Source: Halovulum dunhuangense
Lineage (GTDB): Bacteria; Pseudomonadota; Alphaproteobacteria; Rhodobacterales; Rhodobacteraceae
Assembly (NCBI RefSeq): GCF_013093415.1
Contig: NZ_JABFBC010000001.1
Span: 1-64,000, forward strand
Direction: 5' to 3'
Length of the DNA stretch: 64,000 bases
The notes under the pieces were generated by a model. That model made no database searches. It was not told the origin of the DNA and saw only the letters and a program-made list of their open reading frames with translations. The position numbers were made by a program, and so were the translations under genes. Position 1 is the first letter of the stretch; every line of letters begins with the position of its first letter. Of this stretch, positions 1 through 10,433 are shown in pieces.

Positions 1-62
1 AGCAGAAAATGACAAAAAAATTGCAGTCCCATTCTAAGATCATGTTTTTGAACAATAATTTT

Positions 63-686
63 TCAGGCGACCTGCCGCTGCCGTGTTCGGGCAGCCTTGC
101 GCAGCGGCCGCCACGCCACCAGCCCCACCATGATTGCAAGGTAGAGGATCGGCTCGAGCGGCCAGGCTTTCACCAGCCACAGGTAATGCGCGGCCGCCCC
201 GATGCTTGCGGGATAGACAAGCCAGTGAATCCGCCCCCACAGCGCCGAGCCGAGCCTTCTGACCGAGCGGTCGTTCGACGTGAGCGCCACCGGAATCAGC
301 GCCAGCAGGCTGATCGCCCCTAGAATGATGTAGGGCCGCTTGGTCAGATCCTCGCCGATCTGCGCCCAGTTCAGACGCAGGTCCAGGAACAGGTACACGG
401 CGAAATGCATCACAACGTAGAAGAAGGCGAGAAGCCCGATCATGCGCCGGAACCGGATCAGGTTGACCCGCGCCACCCACAGGATCGGGCTGACACACAG
501 GCTTGCGACCAGCAGCTGGAGCGCGATCTTGCCCAGCTCGTGTTCCAGCGCCTTGACCGGCTCTGGTCCCAGCCCCCCGGTGAGGCCCAGGTACCAAAGC
601 CATGCTGCCGGGATCACGCCCAGGACATAGCCCGGCCAGGTCGGAACCCGGCGCAGGCTGCCATTGATCCGCTGCGCGAGGGTCAT
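63..686 (-). CDS. msrQ: MsrQ, heme-binding membrane subunit of methionine sulfoxide reductase
   Basis: This is a 207-residue polytopic inner-membrane protein of the ferric-reductase-like (YedZ) family. Known role: it passes electrons from the respiratory chain through b-type heme to periplasmic MsrP, which repairs oxidised methionine. About six hydrophobic segments are visible, with conserved histidines in VVMHFAVYL, RIHWLVYP and AAHYLWL as likely heme ligands. The start at 686 is chosen because its ATG overlaps the msrP stop (TGATG), giving the typical msrPQ order and translational coupling. The length is normal. The 62 bases between its stop and the window edge are AT-rich and hold no gene I can see. 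Confidence 0.93.
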   Translation of the reverse strand: MTLAQRINGSLRRVPTWPGYVLGVIPAAWLWYLGLTGGLGPEPVKALEHELGKIALQLLVASLCVSPILWVARVNLIRFRRMIGLLAFFYVVMHFAVYLFLDLRLNWAQIGEDLTKRPYIILGAISLLALIPVALTSNDRSVRRLGSALWGRIHWLVYPASIGAAAHYLWLVKAWPLEPILYLAIMVGLVAWRPLRKAARTRQRQVA

Positions 687-1621
687 CAGTAGAACTTCGA
701 CAGATCCATGCCGGCGTAAAGCCCGGCCACCTCGTCGGCATAGCCGTTGAACATCTCGGTATCGCGGCGCGCGGCGAACAGCCCGCCGCCCACAACGCGC
801 TCTGTCGCCTGGGACCAGCGCGGGTGGCTCACCTCCGGGTTCACGTTGGAATAGAAGCCGTACTCGTTGGGCGCCTGGAGGTTCCAGGTCGCCGGCGGCT
901 CGTCCTCTGTCAGGGTGATCCGCACGATCGACTTGATCGACTTGAAACCGTATTTCCACGGCACGACCAGTCGCAGGGGGGCGCCGTTCTGGTTCGGCAA
1001 CTCCTCTCCGTAAAGGCCGTTCGCCAGGATCGTCAGCGGGTGCATCGCCTCGTCAAGACGCAGCCCCTCGACATAGGGCCAGTCGAGCGACTGGAAGAGA
1101 CCCTTCTGGCCCGGCATCTCTTCCGGGCGCACCAGCGTCTCGAAGGCGACGTATTTCGCGGAACCAAGCGGCTCGACCCGGTTCAGCAGCGTTCGCAACT
1201 CGAAACCGATCCAGGGCACCACCATCGACCACGCCTCGACGCAGCGCAGGCGATAGATCCGCTCCTCCAGCGTTGCCGGGACCAGATCCTCCAGCGCATA
1301 GGTGCCGGGCTTCGCCACCAGCCCGTCGATCGTGACGGACCAGGGGCTGGTCGTCAGACCGCCGGCCAGCCGCTTCGGATCGTCCTTGCCAAGGCCGAAC
1401 TCGTAGAAGTTGTTGTAGGAGGTGATGTCCTCGAAGCTGTTCAGCTCGCCCGGCCGCTCTCCGGCAAAGGGGCGGTAATCCAGCTTCGCCGCCGCCGTGC
1501 CTGGCAGCATCGACGCCCCGGCCAGCGCGGCGCCGCCCGCCATCAGGCTGCGACGGTCGAGATACACGTCCTTCGGTGTGATCTCGGAGGATCGGATCTT
1601 CGGCGCGTGTCTGATCAGCAT
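686..1621 (-). CDS. msrP: MsrP, periplasmic Mo-cofactor methionine sulfoxide reductase
   Basis: This 311-residue molybdopterin oxidoreductase belongs to the YedY/MsrP family. It reduces protein-bound methionine sulfoxide in the periplasm with electrons from MsrQ. The N-terminus carries a twin-arginine signal ([15 protein letters not shown], about residues 22-36), so it is exported folded with its cofactor. The likely molybdenum-binding cysteine is C127 in YRLRCVEAW, followed by the typical [15 protein letters not shown] ribosome site lies just upstream of the ATG. It is the first gene of a two-gene operon with msrQ and runs away from a terminator that separates it from clpB. Confidence 0.95.
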   Translation of the reverse strand: MLIRHAPKIRSSEITPKDVYLDRRSLMAGGAALAGASMLPGTAAAKLDYRPFAGERPGELNSFEDITSYNNFYEFGLGKDDPKRLAGGLTTSPWSVTIDGLVAKPGTYALEDLVPATLEERIYRLRCVEAWSMVVPWIGFELRTLLNRVEPLGSAKYVAFETLVRPEEMPGQKGLFQSLDWPYVEGLRLDEAMHPLTILANGLYGEELPNQNGAPLRLVVPWKYGFKSIKSIVRITLTEDEPPATWNLQAPNEYGFYSNVNPEVSHPRWSQATERVVGGGLFAARRDTEMFNGYADEVAGLYAGMDLSKFY

Positions 1622-1785
1622 GTCGGTCTCCCGCTTATCCTGTCTGTGTACTTAGCGCTTCAATGCCATCTTTCCGTGTTGCACGGTGTCACGATACCGC
1701 GCGCTCCCGCCGGCGTGATCCACTACCGGAAGATGCGGCCCGCCATTCAAAGGATATAGTTTGCCGGCATCCGGCAGACAGCAAT

Positions 1786-1815
1786 AAGGCCCGCCCGGAT
1801 TACCGGGCGGGCCTT
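1786..1815 (-). terminator. Hairpin terminator after clpB
   Basis: A perfect 13-bp stem (AAGGCCCGCCCGG / CCGGGCGGGCCTT) with a 4-base loop lies 26 bases beyond the clpB stop. The trailing T run is short on either strand, so it may work with Rho or protect the clpB 3' end. The remaining bases up to msrP (1816-1840 and 1622-1785) hold no gene. Confidence 0.7.
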
Positions 1816-1840
1816 TGCAACGAGGCGGGCAACGTGGCGC

Positions 1841-4450
<2,610 letters not shown>

Positions 4451-4517
4451 CGCATTTCTCCTTGTCTGGCACCCGGGATACGCCCAACGCTGGCACGCCT
4501 CCCAGGCCTCTGCATTG

Positions 4518-4546
4518 AAATGGGTTCGTGTCCGCAGCCCTGCAAG
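4518..4546 (-). promoter_or_regulatory. RpoH (sigma-32-type) promoter of clpB
   Basis: On the minus strand the sequence reads CTTGCAG, 14 bases, ACCCATTT (core CTTG-N18-CCCATTT). The sigma-32 consensus is CTTGAAA-N13-15-CCCCATnT. The predicted start of transcription gives a leader of about 60 bases before the clpB ATG. The hsp20 promoter in this window has the same spacing. Confidence 0.7.
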
Positions 4547-4607
4547 ACCCTTGCATCGCAACCGGCCCTGCGGCACACCCGGCCGGACCCAGCCCGGAGA
4601 TACCGCC

Positions 4608-5300
4608 ATGCAGAACCCCAACGATCGCCTCATCGTCGCGCTCGACCTGCCGAACGCGCTGGAAGGGCTGCGCATGGCCGAACGGCTCGGGCCCGACGTC
4701 ACCTTCTACAAGATCGGACTGGGCATGCTGACCGGCGGGGGCCTCGCCCTTGCTGACGAACTCAAGCAGAAGGGCAAGCGCGTCTTTCTCGACATGAAGC
4801 TGTTCGACATCCCCGCCACGGTAGAGGCGGCGGTCACCGGGCTCTGCCGCTGGGACATCGACTTCCTGACCGTCCATGGCGACCCGAACGTGGTCTCCGC
4901 GGCCGCTGCGGGGCGCGGCGACAAGCAGACGAAGATCCTTGCGGTGACGGTGCTGACATCCTCGGACCGCACCGATCTGGACCTGGCGTTGATGCGCCCC
5001 GGATCGGTGGCGGATATCGTGCTGGAGCGGGCGCGGCTTGCCTTCCTTGCCGGCGCCGACGGCGTCATCGCCTCGGCCGAGGAAGCCCGCGCGATCCGCG
5101 ATCTGCCAGAGGCCCGGGGCAAGCTGATCGTGACCCCCGGCATCCGCCCGCTGGGCAGCGCCAAGGGCGACCAGAAGCGTATCGCGACGCCCGCGGGCGC
5201 GATCAACAACGGTGCGGATCACATCGTGGTCGGCCGCCCCGTCTGGAACGCGCCCGACCCCGCCGAGGCCGCGCGGTCGATCCTGGCTGAACTGCCGTGA
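4608..5300 (+). CDS. pyrF: Orotidine 5'-phosphate decarboxylase
   Basis: This 230-residue TIM-barrel enzyme catalyses the last step of UMP synthesis, OMP to UMP plus CO2, in the cytoplasm. The N-terminus IVALDLPN, the catalytic motif FLDMKLFDIPATV (the family's DxKxxDI) and the C-terminal phosphate-binding VTPGIRP and IVVGRPV are all present. The ATG at 4608 has CCCGGAGA upstream; frames reaching further upstream cross the clpB promoter and are not used. It is probably monocistronic, since the next gene converges on it with a gap of 3 bases. Confidence 0.96.
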   Translation: MQNPNDRLIVALDLPNALEGLRMAERLGPDVTFYKIGLGMLTGGGLALADELKQKGKRVFLDMKLFDIPATVEAAVTGLCRWDIDFLTVHGDPNVVSAAAAGRGDKQTKILAVTVLTSSDRTDLDLALMRPGSVADIVLERARLAFLAGADGVIASAEEARAIRDLPEARGKLIVTPGIRPLGSAKGDQKRIATPAGAINNGADHIVVGRPVWNAPDPAEAARSILAELP

Positions 5301-5303
5301 CGC

Positions 5304-5879
5304 TTAACGCGGGACGGCCCGCCCGCTGACCGACTTCGCCGTCAGCTTGCGCGCCAGCACCATCTCTCTGGGCTGCCATGCATAGTCCGGGTCGCTCTTG
5401 ACCGGCGCCCAGAACAGCACGCCACCCTGCCTCCACGGATCGAGCACCAGCCCCTCGGCATAGCCGTCGCCCGTTCGGCTGACGATCAGCGTGCTGTGAT
5501 CGATGCGGAACGGGTTGTCGGCATTGGCGATGGCCCGATGCAGTGTCAGGGTCCGGAACCCCTCCTGCGCCAACCGCGCCTGCAGGTCGTCTGCCCACTG
5601 GTAGCACAGGCCGCGCGGCCGCAGGCCCAGATTCACCTTTGTGTTGTGGACAAGCGGCGGGTCCGTCACGCCATAGGCCAGCGCCAGGCTGTGGCTGTAT
5701 TCCTTGGCGATCCGCGCCGCGCGCGCGGCCTCTTCCGGGTCCACGCCGGGCCCGAGATCGGCGATACCCCGCGTCAGCGCCTCGATCCCGGCAGCGGTCG
5801 GGGCGGGTGGCGGTCCTTCGGGGCGGGGGGCGCAGGCCCCCAGCAGCAAGGTCGTCAGCAAAAGGGCAAGGCGAAGCAT
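5304..5879 (-). CDS. Putative lipoprotein of unknown function
   Basis: This 191-residue protein starts MLRLALLLTTLLLGAC, a lipoprotein signal with lipobox LLGAC (Cys16), so it is expected to be lipid-anchored in the envelope. The mature part begins with a proline-rich linker. It carries conserved-looking motifs GLCYQWADDL and HSTLIVS, plus WAPVKSDPDYAWQPREM near the C-terminus. The Cys/His pattern suggests a possible papain- or transglutaminase-like fold, but I cannot assign a function. The start at 5879 is set by the signal peptide. It converges on pyrF and is divergent from dinB. Confidence 0.8.
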   Translation of the reverse strand: MLRLALLLTTLLLGACAPRPEGPPPAPTAAGIEALTRGIADLGPGVDPEEAARAARIAKEYSHSLALAYGVTDPPLVHNTKVNLGLRPRGLCYQWADDLQARLAQEGFRTLTLHRAIANADNPFRIDHSTLIVSRTGDGYAEGLVLDPWRQGGVLFWAPVKSDPDYAWQPREMVLARKLTAKSVSGRAVPR

Positions 5880-5969
5880 CTGGTTCCGGTCGGCTCTGGC
5901 GTCTGCCCAGACTGTAGCGCCCCCGCGCCCACCGTTCCACGCCCCTTGCGCCAGTGCTATCGTGCCGGC

Positions 5970-7223
5970 ATGGAAACGCTCTGCCGCGATTGCTGCCGCC
6001 TGATCCCGGCGCCGGGACGCTGCCCGCACTGCGGCAGCCCGCGGCTGCTGTCCCATCCGGAACTCACGCGGCTGTCGATCGCCCATATCGATTGCGACGC
6101 TTTCTACGCCTCGGTCGAGAAGCGCGACGATCCCGCGCTGCGCGACCGCCCGCTGATCGTGGGGGGCGGGCAGCGGGGCGTGGTGACCACCGCCTGCTAT
6201 ATCGCCCGGATCAAGGGCGTGCGGTCGGCCATGCCGATGTTCCAGGCCCTGAAACTCTGCCCCGAGGCCGCGGTGGTCCGTCCGCGGATGGATGCCTATG
6301 TCGCCGTTTCACGCCAGATCCGCGCCCTGATGGAAGATCTGACCCCGCTGGTCGAGCCGCTGTCGCTGGACGAGGCGTTTCTGGACCTGTCCGGCACCGA
6401 CCGGCTGCATCATGCGCCACCCGCCGTGCTGATGGCGCGGCTGGTGCGCCGGATCGAAACAGAGATCGGCGTGACCGCCTCGGTCGGGCTGTCGCACAAC
6501 AAGTTCCTCGCCAAGATCGCATCCGACCTGGAAAAGCCGCGCGGCTTCTCGGTGCTGGGTGTGGCCGAAGCGCCGGAATTCCTTGCGCGGCAGAAGGTCG
6601 GGATGATCTGGGGTGTCGGCGCATCGACCCGCGAAACGCTGGCACAGGACGGGATCCGGACCATCGCCGACCTGCTGCGCCGTGACCGGCGCGACCTGAT
6701 CGCGCGTTACGGCCAGATGGGCGAACGGCTCTACCGGCTTGCTCGGGGGGAGGACACGCGCCCCGTATCGCCCGGATCGGCGGCGAAATCCGTGTCGAAC
6801 GAGACGACTTTTTCACATGACATCACGGACCCCGACCTGCTGGACGGCCATCTCTGGAGGCTGGCGGACAAGGTATCGGCGCGGCTCAAGGCGCAGGACC
6901 TGGCCGGGCGCGTCGTCACGCTGAAACTGAAGCGCGCCGACCATCGCCTCCTGACACGCCGCGTGGCCCTGCCAGAGCCGACACAACTTGCGGGCGTGAT
7001 CCATGCCAGTGCCGGGCCGCTGCTGGCACGCGCCCTGCCGGAAGCGCCGTTCCGGCTGCTGGGTATCGGACTGTCGGAACTGGGATCCGGCGCGCAGGCC
7101 GATCTGTCAGCGGATCTGCTGGACCCGGAGGCCAGGCGCCGGCACGCCGCCGAGCGGGCAGCGGACAGGATTCGCGCCCGTTTCGGCACGGATGCGATCG
7201 TGAAGGGGCGGGCACTGCGCTGA
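5970..7223 (+). CDS. dinB: DNA polymerase IV with N-terminal zinc knuckle
   Basis: This is a 417-residue Y-family translesion polymerase. After a 33-residue N-terminal extension the polymerase domain starts with HIDCDAFYASVE (D41) and has the second catalytic acid pair in SLDEAF (D134, E135). The C-terminal little-finger domain is complete. The extension holds C5-x2-C8 and C18-x2-C21 (CRDC...CPHC), a plausible zinc ribbon absent from E. coli DinB. The ATG at 5970 is chosen because it includes these cysteines. The terminal beta-clamp-binding motif is not obvious. A weak terminator follows at 7235. Confidence 0.93.
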   Translation: METLCRDCCRLIPAPGRCPHCGSPRLLSHPELTRLSIAHIDCDAFYASVEKRDDPALRDRPLIVGGGQRGVVTTACYIARIKGVRSAMPMFQALKLCPEAAVVRPRMDAYVAVSRQIRALMEDLTPLVEPLSLDEAFLDLSGTDRLHHAPPAVLMARLVRRIETEIGVTASVGLSHNKFLAKIASDLEKPRGFSVLGVAEAPEFLARQKVGMIWGVGASTRETLAQDGIRTIADLLRRDRRDLIARYGQMGERLYRLARGEDTRPVSPGSAAKSVSNETTFSHDITDPDLLDGHLWRLADKVSARLKAQDLAGRVVTLKLKRADHRLLTRRVALPEPTQLAGVIHASAGPLLARALPEAPFRLLGIGLSELGSGAQADLSADLLDPEARRRHAAERAADRIRARFGTDAIVKGRALR

Positions 7224-7234
7224 TCATGCCGGCA

Positions 7235-7269
7235 CAGGCGCTTGTGACCTGCCGCAGGTGCCTGTTTTT
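7235..7269 (+). terminator. Probable terminator of dinB
   Basis: The outer arm CAGGC/GCCTG encloses a smaller hairpin ACCTG-ccg-CAGGT and is followed by five T residues. It lies 11 bases after the dinB stop codon. The stem is interrupted on the left side, so this is a moderate call. Confidence 0.45.
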
Positions 7270-7343
7270 CGAACGAATGTGCCACAGGCTTGGGCAGTCA
7301 GCGCGCCTGGCGCATTTTCCGCACCTCATCACGTTCCGGCGCA

Positions 7344-7371
7344 TTGACTATGCTGCGACGCACAATAATAT
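7344..7371 (+). promoter_or_regulatory. Strong sigma-70-type promoter for a small RNA
   Basis: TTGACT (7344-7349), 16 bases, TAATAT (7366-7371). Both boxes are near consensus, which stands out in this GC-rich genome. No open reading frame follows. The predicted start of transcription is near A7378, immediately before a run of hairpins. Confidence 0.65.
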
Positions 7372-7377
7372 CGGTCC

Positions 7378-7456
7378 AATGATGCGCTGCATCATACGCC
7401 CGTTCCGGGCGTTTCCTCCCCAGACTTGGGCCGCGCCTCGTGCGCGGCCTTTTTTT
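7378..7456 (+). ncRNA. Putative small RNA, about 79 nt, three hairpins
   Basis: A near-consensus promoter is followed by three consecutive hairpins. The first is ATGATGC-gct-GCATCAT (7379-7395). The second is ACGCCCG-ttc-CGGGCGT (7396-7412). The third is a terminator stem GGCCGCGC/GCGCGGCC with seven T residues (7429-7456). Between hairpins 2 and 3 lies an unpaired CCTCCCC (7415-7421), complementary to GGAGG-type ribosome-binding sites. No start codon with a ribosome site opens a frame inside it. I infer a trans-acting regulatory RNA. C-rich anti-Shine-Dalgarno motifs are known in alphaproteobacterial sRNAs, but I do not recognise this one as a named family. It lies between dinB and the 3' end of an amidohydrolase gene on the other strand. 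Confidence 0.65.
7429..7456 (+). terminator. Intrinsic terminator of the small RNA
   Basis: An 8-bp GC stem GGCCGCGC/GCGCGGCC with loop CTCGT is followed by seven T residues on the plus strand. It is oriented to end the RNA begun at about 7378. It is also near the end of the opposing gene, where the T run would be on the wrong side. Confidence 0.85.
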
Positions 7457-7470
7457 GTGGAGAGACAGGG

Positions 7471-8328
7471 CTATTCGGCAGCCAATGGGGTCGCCGCGTC
7501 GCCCAGCCGCGCCATCTGCGCAAGGATCGCGGAAAGCCGCGCCGCCACATCCTCGAAGCGGTCGTTCGGAACCAGCCGACGCTCATCCATGTAGAGCGCA
7601 CGGTCGATCTCGATCTGAAGGGCATGCATGTTGCGCGACGGGCGGCCGTAATGCTGCGTGATATAGCCCCCCGCAAAGGGCGCATTGCGGGCCACGACGA
7701 AACCCTGCGCGGTGAACAACTCGGCCGCCGCCTCGATCACCCAGCGCGCGCAGGCCGCGCCGAAGCGGTCGCCCAGCACGACATCCGGCCGCCGCCCCCG
7801 AACCATCGGGGCGGAACACAGCGCGTCGTGCGGCATGGAGTGGCAGTCGAACAGAAGCGCCACGCCGAATGTATCGCGCTGGCGCGACAGAAGCGCCTCG
7901 AGCTGTTCGTGATAGGGGTGGTAGCCCAGGCGCAGCCGCTTGAGCGCCTCGCGCAGCGGGATCTTGCCCTGGCGGATCGGTCGCCCCTCGGCCACCACGC
8001 GCGGGATCACGCCCAGCCCGGCAGAGACCCTTGGATTGGCGCAACGCCGCTGCGCCCCGGCGATCAGGGCCGGATCCAGCTCGTCCGCGGCGCGGTTCAC
8101 GTCGACATAGGCCCGTGGCAGGGTCGCCGCCAGAAGCGGCGCGCCATGATCCGGGGCCGCGGCATAGAGGCGGTCCACGAAGGCGTCCTCGGACGAACGG
8201 ATCATCATGGGATCGAGATCCGCAGAGGCAAGGAAATCCGCGGGATAGGCCGTTCCCGAATGGGGCGAGCTGAACACCGCCGGAGATGTCCATTCGCGCG
8301 GTTCGCTCAGGATGAAAGGCTTTGTCAC
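7471..8328 (-). CDS. N-formylglutamate amidohydrolase family protein
   Basis: This zinc-hydrolase-fold protein of about 285 residues belongs to the N-formylglutamate deformylase (HutG-type) family. The family cleaves N-formylglutamate to glutamate and formate, but many members without hut genes nearby have other or unknown substrates. Motifs seen: [12 protein letters not shown] near the N-terminus, [20 protein letters not shown] and [14 protein letters not shown]. No histidine-degradation genes adjoin. The start is uncertain: in-frame GTG codons lie at 8328 and 8334 with GGAG 10 and 4 bases upstream; an upstream TTG at 8385 is less likely. Confidence 0.85.
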   Translation of the reverse strand: MTKPFILSEPREWTSPAVFSSPHSGTAYPADFLASADLDPMMIRSSEDAFVDRLYAAAPDHGAPLLAATLPRAYVDVNRAADELDPALIAGAQRRCANPRVSAGLGVIPRVVAEGRPIRQGKIPLREALKRLRLGYHPYHEQLEALLSRQRDTFGVALLFDCHSMPHDALCSAPMVRGRRPDVVLGDRFGAACARWVIEAAAELFTAQGFVVARNAPFAGGYITQHYGRPSRNMHALQIEIDRALYMDERRLVPNDRFEDVAARLSAILAQMARLGDAATPLAAE

Positions 8329-8391
8329 TGCCACGATGCTCCGGCTCGGTTGGAACGGAATGTAATGCAAAGCGGTGGCTGGCAAAAGGTC

Positions 8392-8420
8392 TTGAACCCG
8401 TCACCGACTCCTTTTATACG
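8392..8420 (+). promoter_or_regulatory. Promoter of tRNA-Val (and possibly rpmJ)
   Basis: TTGAAC (8392-8397), 17 bases, TATACG (8415-8420). The predicted start lies about 35 bases before the mature tRNA 5' end, the usual leader length for a tRNA gene. Confidence 0.6.
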
Positions 8421-8463
8421 AACGCCTCACGCGGGGGTCGCTTCGGCCCTTGTGACCAGTTTC

Positions 8464-8538
8464 GGGCGTATAGCTCAGCGGGAGAGCACTTCGTTGACAT
8501 CGAAGGGGTCACTGGTTCAATCCCAGTTACGCCCACCA
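8464..8538 (+). tRNA. tRNA-Val (anticodon GAC)
   Basis: A full cloverleaf can be drawn. The acceptor arm GGGCGTA pairs with TACGCCC. The D arm contains AGCTCAGCGGGAGAGC. The anticodon stem CTTCG/CGAAG holds loop TTGACAT with anticodon GAC at 8496-8498, and the T arm contains GGTTCAATCC. Discriminator A8535 is followed by an encoded CCA. It reads GUC and GUU valine codons. Confidence 0.97.
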
Positions 8539-8618
8539 TTCACCCCGCCGCCGCAAGGCGCAAACCGCAACCAGGGCGCAGGCAACGCCGCGCGCCAAGA
8601 GAGACAAGGAGAACGACC

Positions 8619-8744
8619 ATGAAGGTCAGGAACTCGCTTCGGTCCCTCAAGCAGCGCCACCGCGATTGCCGGATCGTGCGCCGCAAGGGTCGGGTCTATG
8701 TGATCAACAAGACCCAGCGCCGCTTCAAGGCCCGCCAAGGCTGA
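8619..8744 (+). CDS. rpmJ: 50S ribosomal protein L36
   Basis: This 41-residue protein of the large ribosomal subunit begins [17 protein letters not shown] and ends [13 protein letters not shown]. It is the zinc-free (C-minus) form: of the four zinc ligands in the classic type only C17 remains. This form is normal for Rhodobacteraceae, where it is the usual L36. The ribosome site AAGGAG lies 7 bases before the ATG. It follows tRNA-Val by 80 bases and ends at a strong terminator. Confidence 0.96.
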   Translation: MKVRNSLRSLKQRHRDCRIVRRKGRVYVINKTQRRFKARQG

Positions 8745-8766
8745 AACGCCGCCAGATAGATACGAA

Positions 8767-8789
8767 AAAGCCGCCCTCCGGGCGGCTTT
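8767..8789 (+). terminator. Terminator after rpmJ, bidirectional
   Basis: A 10-bp stem AAAGCCGCCC/GGGCGGCTTT with a TCC loop is followed by TTTCTTGTTT on the plus strand. On the minus strand it is followed by TTTTTCGTA, so it can also stop transcripts of the converging gene that ends at 8816. Confidence 0.9.
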
Positions 8790-8815
8790 CTTGTTTCAGG
8801 GCACCCACGGCAACC

Positions 8816-10414
8816 TTATCGCCCGCCCACCAGGCGCTGCATCGTATCGTTGTCCAGATAGCCGCTGACGGTCAGGCCGTTGCGGTCCTGGAAACTGCGG
8901 ATAGCCCCGCGTGCCGTATCGTCGATGCGGCCATCGACCGTACCGGGATTGAAGCCCAGTAGCGCCAGCCGCGCCTCGATAAGCAGGATCGACGCGATGT
9001 TGAGACCCTGGCGACGCTCTTCCTCGCGGGCGCGTTCGACGGCGCGCTCTTCCTCCCTTGAGGCATCGCGCAGCGCCTCGATCCGATTCTCCGCGCGTTC
9101 GGCGAACATCCCGCGCGGGTAGCGGTCAAGATAGTCGCTATAGGCAGCGATCGTGTCCTGCGACTGCGCGGCGGCCCAGGTCTCGCGGTCGGCCCGCTCG
9201 CGCGGGGATTCGACGTCGCCGCCCAGCGCGACAATGCGTTCGCGCGCACGCTCGACGAACAGCCCGTCGGGATGCGCGTCGAGATAGCGGCGATAACCCG
9301 CGATCGTGTCTGCATCCTGGGCCCGCGCCCAGTCCTGCCGGTCGGCCCGCTCGGCCTCGAGCACGGCAATGCGCTCTTCGGCGCGCCGCGCGAATATCCC
9401 GCGCGGATAGCGGTCGAGATAGCGGCGATAGGCCTCGACCGAGTCGGTGCCCTGTGCCGTCGCCCAGGCGTCGCGGTCCGCGCGTTCCCTCGCGGCCTGC
9501 TCGGCGCGCGCGGCATCGGCGTCGCGCGCCAGCTGGTCGATCTCCCGGCGGGTCAGGTAGCCGTCCGCCTCGCGCCCGGCCTCTTCTTCCCATGCACGGA
9601 TCGCGGCGCGGGTGCCGGGACCGAAGATGCCGTCGATCCCGCGGGTATTCTGGCCCAGCGCCGTCAGGTTGCGCTGGATTTCGCGCCGCTGTTCGACGCT
9701 CAGGCCCAGGGCCGCCTCCATCGCCTCGGGTGTCGCGGGCTCAGGCTCGGGGGATGGCGTCGGGGCCGGGGCGGCAGGCGTGCTGCCGGTGCGGCCCAGG
9801 CGCAGATCCGCGGAAAGATCACCCTCGAACACGACCCCGGCTGCCGTCGCGTCGATTGCCGTCGGCGGCAGACCGGCACCGATCATCGCCCCCGTCACCA
9901 GTCCGGACACCGTATCGGGCGCCCCCCGCATCACCACGACGCCGTCGGGAACGCTGAGCGTCAGGCCGGGCGCGTCCGGGGCGGCGGCCCGGCCAAGCGC
10001 CAAGAAGCTCTGCCCAGGGCTTTGAGTGGCGAAATCGAGAAACAGCCCGAGAGGCACGCCCGATGTCAGTAGCGCCGTACTGCTTTCCCCCTCCGCCTCG
10101 CGCGGAAGAAGGACCGGGACGCCGCCCGCCTGTTCCATCCGGCCGGTCAGGTGGATAACCAGGCGGTCGGCATCCTCAAGCTCGGCCTCGAAATCCTCGA
10201 GCAGGCGCGCGAGGTCAGCGCGGTCCAGATCGAAGCCCTCGGTTATGTCGTATCCCGCATCCCTGTAGGCGCGCACCCGCGCATCATGCGCGGGCTCCGC
10301 CCCCAGAAGCGCGCCGCTTTCGGTCAGAACCAGCGCCATGTCCGCCGCCCAGAGCGGCCCGGCCCCGAGAGCCAGCGCAAGCATCGAGGTCAGCGCGGTG
10401 CGTCGAGGGGTCAT
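8816..10414 (-). CDS. Secreted peptidoglycan-binding protein with caspase-like remnant and three repeats
   Basis: This is a 532-residue protein with a signal peptide (about 1-24, ending LWA-AD). Residues 25-180 resemble the layout of caspase-like (C14) domains: ALVLTES, AGYDITEGFDLDRADLARLLEDF, RLVIHLTGR, VLLP. The usual GHG histidine and DxC cysteine are not visible, so it is probably inactive. A Pro-rich linker (210-230) leads to a PG_binding_1 domain (about 240-297). Three 40-residue helical repeats follow (about 313-352, 359-398, 410-449; AYRRYLDRYPRGIFARRAEERI type), and a second PG_binding_1 domain ends the protein. The ATG at 10414 has AAGG 9 bases upstream; the ATG at 10423 has no room for a ribosome site. 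Confidence 0.8.
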   Translation of the reverse strand: MTPRRTALTSMLALALGAGPLWAADMALVLTESGALLGAEPAHDARVRAYRDAGYDITEGFDLDRADLARLLEDFEAELEDADRLVIHLTGRMEQAGGVPVLLPREAEGESSTALLTSGVPLGLFLDFATQSPGQSFLALGRAAAPDAPGLTLSVPDGVVVMRGAPDTVSGLVTGAMIGAGLPPTAIDATAAGVVFEGDLSADLRLGRTGSTPAAPAPTPSPEPEPATPEAMEAALGLSVEQRREIQRNLTALGQNTRGIDGIFGPGTRAAIRAWEEEAGREADGYLTRREIDQLARDADAARAEQAARERADRDAWATAQGTDSVEAYRRYLDRYPRGIFARRAEERIAVLEAERADRQDWARAQDADTIAGYRRYLDAHPDGLFVERARERIVALGGDVESPRERADRETWAAAQSQDTIAAYSDYLDRYPRGMFAERAENRIEALRDASREEERAVERAREEERRQGLNIASILLIEARLALLGFNPGTVDGRIDDTARGAIRSFQDRNGLTVSGYLDNDTMQRLVGGR

Positions 10415-10433
10415 GGCGAGCATCCTTCATGTG

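Noticed and set aside
8329-8385. TTG at 8385 as start of the amidohydrolase gene
   Set aside because: No ribosome site precedes it, and it would put the N-terminus across the region next to the tRNA promoter; the GTG codons at 8334/8328 have GGAG.
9130-9470. Repeated DNA units of about 140 bases that could suggest a CRISPR or minisatellite
   Set aside because: They encode three diverged 40-residue protein repeats in frame; there are no identical short repeats with unique spacers.
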